Positions 6,339-8,421 of a stretch of 8,421 bases of DNA are shown piece by piece. A program made the position numbers and the translations under genes. Origin of the DNA: DHVE2 group archaeon. Its GTDB lineage: Archaea > Thermoplasmatota > Thermoplasmata > Thermoplasmatales > Aciduliprofundaceae. The DNA is taken from positions 1 through 8,421 of the forward strand of contig WAOZ01000215.1 of NCBI GenBank assembly GCA_015520975.1, read 5' to 3'. Below the pieces are notes generated by a model, which searched no databases, was not told the DNA's origin, and saw nothing but the letters and a program-made list of their open reading frames with translations. Each line of letters opens with the position of its first letter. Position 1 is the stretch's first letter.

Positions 6339-6944
6339 ATGGCAGAAACATACAAACTCATCGGCAAAGTGATTCTTGGCAGAAATGTGAAGATAGGCGA
6401 TTTTGCAGTTATAGGAATACTGCCACGGGGATATGAAAAGGGTGAAATTGAGACCGTGATAGGTGACGATTCCACTATACGCTCTCACACGAGCATTTAC
6501 GCTGGAAATCGCATCGGTAAAAATTTTCAAACTGGACATGGCACACGGATACGGGAGTTCAACGAGATTGGTGATAATGTGAGTATTGGCACGAATTCCG
6601 TGATCGAATTCAAAGTTAAAATAGAAGATAATGTGAGGATACACTCCCAGGCTTTCATTCCTGAATACTGCGTGATCAAAAAGAACGCCTGGATAGGTCC
6701 CCGTGTTGTGCTTACCAATGCCAAATACCCCAGATATCCCGGAGTGAAAGAGCATCTTGAGGGGGTTATAGTGGGCGAAAACGCTAAAATAGGTGCTAAT
6801 GCGACTATTCTTCCGGGAGTGAAAATCGGAAAGAACGCACTTGTCGGTGCGGGTGCCGTGGTCACTAAAGATGTTCCAGATAATGCGGTGGTTGCTGGAA
6901 ATCCTGCGAAAATAATTAAATGGGCAGACGAGATATCCTACTGA
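6339..6944 (+). CDS. Hexapeptide-repeat N-acetyltransferase (WbpD-like)
   Basis: The 201-residue protein is almost wholly a left-handed beta-helix of hexapeptide repeats (for example IGKVILGRNVKIG 8-20, VSIGTNSVIE 81-90, VGENAKIGANATILPG 145-160 and VKIGKNALVGAGAVV 161-175). It ends in the usual VPDNAVVAGNPAKII cap. TGHGTRIRE (65-73) and LTNAKYPR (125-132) resemble the WbpD/WlbB branch. That branch acetylates the 3-amino group of UDP-2-acetamido-3-amino-2,3-dideoxy-glucuronate using acetyl-CoA. The following aminotransferase and dehydrogenase are the partners expected for that pathway. The start could be the ATG at 6315, but residues before MAETYKLIGK fit no repeat and have no ribosome-binding site; 6339 fits a leaderless start. 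Other sugar O- or N-acyltransferases cannot be excluded. Confidence 0.88.
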   Translation: MAETYKLIGKVILGRNVKIGDFAVIGILPRGYEKGEIETVIGDDSTIRSHTSIYAGNRIGKNFQTGHGTRIREFNEIGDNVSIGTNSVIEFKVKIEDNVRIHSQAFIPEYCVIKKNAWIGPRVVLTNAKYPRYPGVKEHLEGVIVGENAKIGANATILPGVKIGKNALVGAGAVVTKDVPDNAVVAGNPAKIIKWADEISY

Positions 6945-6949
6945 GGTGA
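6943..6949 (+). promoter_or_regulatory. Ribosome-binding site that fixes the aminotransferase start at 6955
   Basis: GAGGTGA overlaps the stop of the acyltransferase (6942-6944) and is five bases before the ATG at 6955. The in-frame GTG at 6946 is within this site and is therefore a poor start candidate. The arrangement copies that at sat (327-339). Confidence 0.65.
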
Positions 6950-6954
6950 ATTGC

Positions 6955-8034
6955 ATGAAATACAACTTGGTGGAAATGTTCGTAAATGACGAAATTAAAG
7001 AAGCGGCGTTAAGAGTTTTGGAATCAAAAAGATATATAAAGGGTCCTGAGACAAAATCTTTTGAAAAGGAATTTGCTGAGTATGTGGGCGCAAAAAAAGC
7101 GGTGACAACAAGTTCTGGAACTACAGCACTCTGGCTCATATATGATGCGCTGGGTATAAAAGACGGTGCGGAGTTCATAGCGCCATCTCACACATTCATA
7201 GCCACCGTGACACCGGCAATGCATATGGGCGCCAGACCGGTATTTGTGGATGTTGACGAAAAAACATACACCCTTGATGTGGATGAGGTGAGAAAGAAAA
7301 TCACACCCAAGACCAAAGCAATAGTTGCCGTGCATCTTTACGGGCATCCCGCCGATATAAAACCTCTGAAGGAAATCGCGGAAGAGCACGGGCTTTATCT
7401 GATAGAGGATTGCGCGCAGGCGCACGGAGCGCTTTATGAAGGTAAAAAGGTTGGTACATTCGGAGATGCAGCGGCATTTTCTTTCTTCCCGTCTAAAGTT
7501 ATGACCGTTGCGGGTGATGGGGGCATGGTTGTCACGAACAACGAAGAGATTGGGGAGAAAATACAGATTCTTCACGATCAGGGCAGAAGGGAGAAATACA
7601 CACACGAATATCTCGGATACAATTTCCGTATGAGTGAGATTCTCGCCGCAGTTGGCAGGGTACAGCTGAGACATCTTGAGGAATGGATCAGACGAAGAAA
7701 CGAAATTGCGAAACTGTATTCAGAAATGCTTCATGATGTTGTTAAAGTTCCGGAAGTTATGCCGGGTGCAAGGCATGTTTATTATGTGTACACCATTCGT
7801 GCGAAAAATCGGGATGTGTTTCGTGAGTATCTTGCGAAGAACGATATTGCAACGGGACTTTATTATCCTATACCTGTGCATCTGCAGCCTGCGATAAAAC
7901 AGCATATATCTCCGCAGCCGCTACCGATCACAGAGAAAATAGTGAAAGAGATAGTATCCATTCCGATGCATCCGCAGCTCAGCGATGAGGATGTTGAACA
8001 CATAGCGAATAAAATTGTTGAATTTTACAGGTGA
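6955..8034 (+). CDS. DegT/DnrJ/EryC1 sugar aminotransferase (WbpE-like)
   Basis: This is a PLP enzyme that transfers an amino group to a keto-sugar nucleotide. In the proposed pathway it converts the 3-keto UDP-GlcNAcA made by the dehydrogenase to the 3-amino sugar, with glutamate as usual donor. The 359-residue length is typical. Seen: SSGTTAL (53-59) for PLP phosphate binding; IEDCAQAHGA (150-159), with D152 for the pyridine nitrogen and Q155; FSFFPSKVMT (175-184), with K181 as the Schiff-base lysine; GDGGMVVT (187-194); and GYNFRMSE (221-228). All are intact. It follows the acyltransferase by 10 bases and precedes the dehydrogenase by six, so the three are co-transcribed. WbpE/WlbC is the best guess from context; other NDP-sugar aminotransferases of this family share the same motifs. 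Confidence 0.92.
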   Translation: MKYNLVEMFVNDEIKEAALRVLESKRYIKGPETKSFEKEFAEYVGAKKAVTTSSGTTALWLIYDALGIKDGAEFIAPSHTFIATVTPAMHMGARPVFVDVDEKTYTLDVDEVRKKITPKTKAIVAVHLYGHPADIKPLKEIAEEHGLYLIEDCAQAHGALYEGKKVGTFGDAAAFSFFPSKVMTVAGDGGMVVTNNEEIGEKIQILHDQGRREKYTHEYLGYNFRMSEILAAVGRVQLRHLEEWIRRRNEIAKLYSEMLHDVVKVPEVMPGARHVYYVYTIRAKNRDVFREYLAKNDIATGLYYPIPVHLQPAIKQHISPQPLPITEKIVKEIVSIPMHPQLSDEDVEHIANKIVEFYR

Positions 8035-8040
8035 TGCATT

Positions 8041-8421
8041 ATGAAAGTGGCTCTGATAGGCACCGGATACTGGGGAAGGAATCACGCAAAGGTATGGAGA
8101 GAACTCAGAGATGAAAAACTGATAGATGATGTTGTGCTCTGTGATATAAATGAGGAAGTTGTAAAACCTCTGGCGAAAGATTTTGGATTTGATTACACAA
8201 CGGATCCCCGGGATGTGATGAAAAGGGAAGACATCGATGCGGTGGATATAGCTTCGTCCACGCCGACGCATTACACCCTTGCAAAAAATGCAATACAGCA
8301 CGGGAAACATGTGCTTGTTGAGAAGCCCATGGCTGAGAACAGCGAAGAGTGCCGAGAGCTGATATCTATTGCTGAAAAAGAGGACAGAATCCTCATGGTT
8401 GGACACATTTTCAGATACCAT
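8041..8421 (+). CDS. Gfo/Idh/MocA NAD-dependent sugar dehydrogenase, N-terminal part (WbpB-like)
   Basis: An open frame from the ATG at 8041 runs off the right edge, giving 127 residues of a protein that is usually 310-360 long. It starts with the Rossmann motif GTGYWG (7-12) after MKVALI. D35 (VVLCDIN) ends the second strand and points to NAD rather than NADP. DIASSTPTHY (69-78) and VLVEKPMA (91-98) are the family's substrate and catalytic-site motifs; the Lys of EKP is conserved. MVGHIFRYH (119-127) is as in WbpB/WlbA. Those enzymes oxidise C3 of UDP-GlcNAc uronate, the step before the adjacent aminotransferase. AGGTGA (8029-8034), containing the upstream stop, is six bases before the ATG. 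The family is secure and the substrate is inferred from neighbours. Confidence 0.9.
   Translation, partial: MKVALIGTGYWGRNHAKVWRELRDEKLIDDVVLCDINEEVVKPLAKDFGFDYTTDPRDVMKREDIDAVDIASSTPTHYTLAKNAIQHGKHVLVEKPMAENSEECRELISIAEKEDRILMVGHIFRYH

Noticed and set aside
6333..6340. TTTTTTAT as the TATA box of the second operon
   Set aside because: Transcription would then start around 6365, inside the conserved first beta-helix coil, with no good downstream start codon.
7026..7040. TATA-like stretch GATATATAAAG inside the aminotransferase gene
   Set aside because: It encodes the conserved SKRYIKG segment, and no gene start follows at a suitable distance.
6216..7178. 320-codon open frame on the minus strand
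   Set aside because: It lies opposite the acyltransferase and both flanking genes, shows no recognisable motif, and its predicted protein has irregular composition. It is an antisense shadow of conserved genes.
7024..7674. 216-codon minus-strand open frame
   Set aside because: It is antisense to the PLP aminotransferase core, Cys/His/Arg-rich in a way typical of reverse-frame artefacts.
7921..8421. Minus-strand open frame running off the right edge
   Set aside because: The + strand here encodes the end of the aminotransferase and a clear Gfo/Idh/MocA N-terminus, and the minus frame shows no domain.
1..8421. CRISPR array, tRNA/rRNA genes, insertion sequences or inteins
   Set aside because: No spaced direct repeats, cloverleaf-like sequence, transposase motifs or interrupted protein families were seen; coding is nearly continuous from 101 to the end.

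Overview
The window looks like chromosomal DNA from an archaeon, probably a euryarchaeote. The evidence is TATA-type promoters (TTTTTATA ahead of the first gene), Shine-Dalgarno sites of the form GAGGTGA that match the archaeal 16S tail, a likely leaderless start, frequent ATA/AGA/AGG codons and archaeal-type protein families. Thermococcus-like or Aciduliprofundum/Thermoplasmatota-like thermophiles are plausible, but the lineage cannot be fixed from sequence alone. All nine genes are on the + strand, tightly packed, with no frameshift or mobile element visible.

Region 1 (about 31-6299) reads as one operon for sulfate activation. In order it has: a promoter with a dyad against the TATA box; a 75-residue ribbon-helix-helix (RHH) protein; ATP sulfurylase (sat); a DHH-family phosphoesterase; a type I phosphodiesterase / alkaline-phosphatase-superfamily enzyme; APS kinase (cysC); a SLC13/DASS-type anion transporter; and a divergent UspA-like protein. 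The pieces fit a PAPS cycle. The transporter would import sulfate (or a related anion), Sat would make APS and CysC would make PAPS. The DHH enzyme could remove the spent 3',5'-ADP (PAP), and the RHH protein could regulate the operon. No APS/PAPS reductase, sulfite reductase or sulfotransferase lies in the window, so PAPS may serve as a sulfate donor for a transfer encoded elsewhere. That last step is inference.

Region 2 (about 6305-8421, continuing past the right edge) starts after a 39-base gap holding an oligo-T run and an A/T-rich box. It encodes a hexapeptide-repeat acyltransferase, a DegT/DnrJ/EryC1 (AHBA-synthase-type) PLP aminotransferase and the N-terminal 127 residues of a Gfo/Idh/MocA dehydrogenase. 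This is the WbpD/WbpE/WbpB set that makes UDP-2,3-diacetamido-2,3-dideoxy-glucuronic acid, a sugar of bacterial O-antigen and archaeal N-glycans. Placed next to PAPS synthesis, it raises the hypothesis of a sulfated surface glycan.

Translation signals are unusually regular. At nearly every junction the upstream stop codon overlaps the next gene's Shine-Dalgarno site, usually 5-6 bases before the start. This pattern supports starts at 339 (GTG) and 6955 (ATG) over the longer upstream alternatives.
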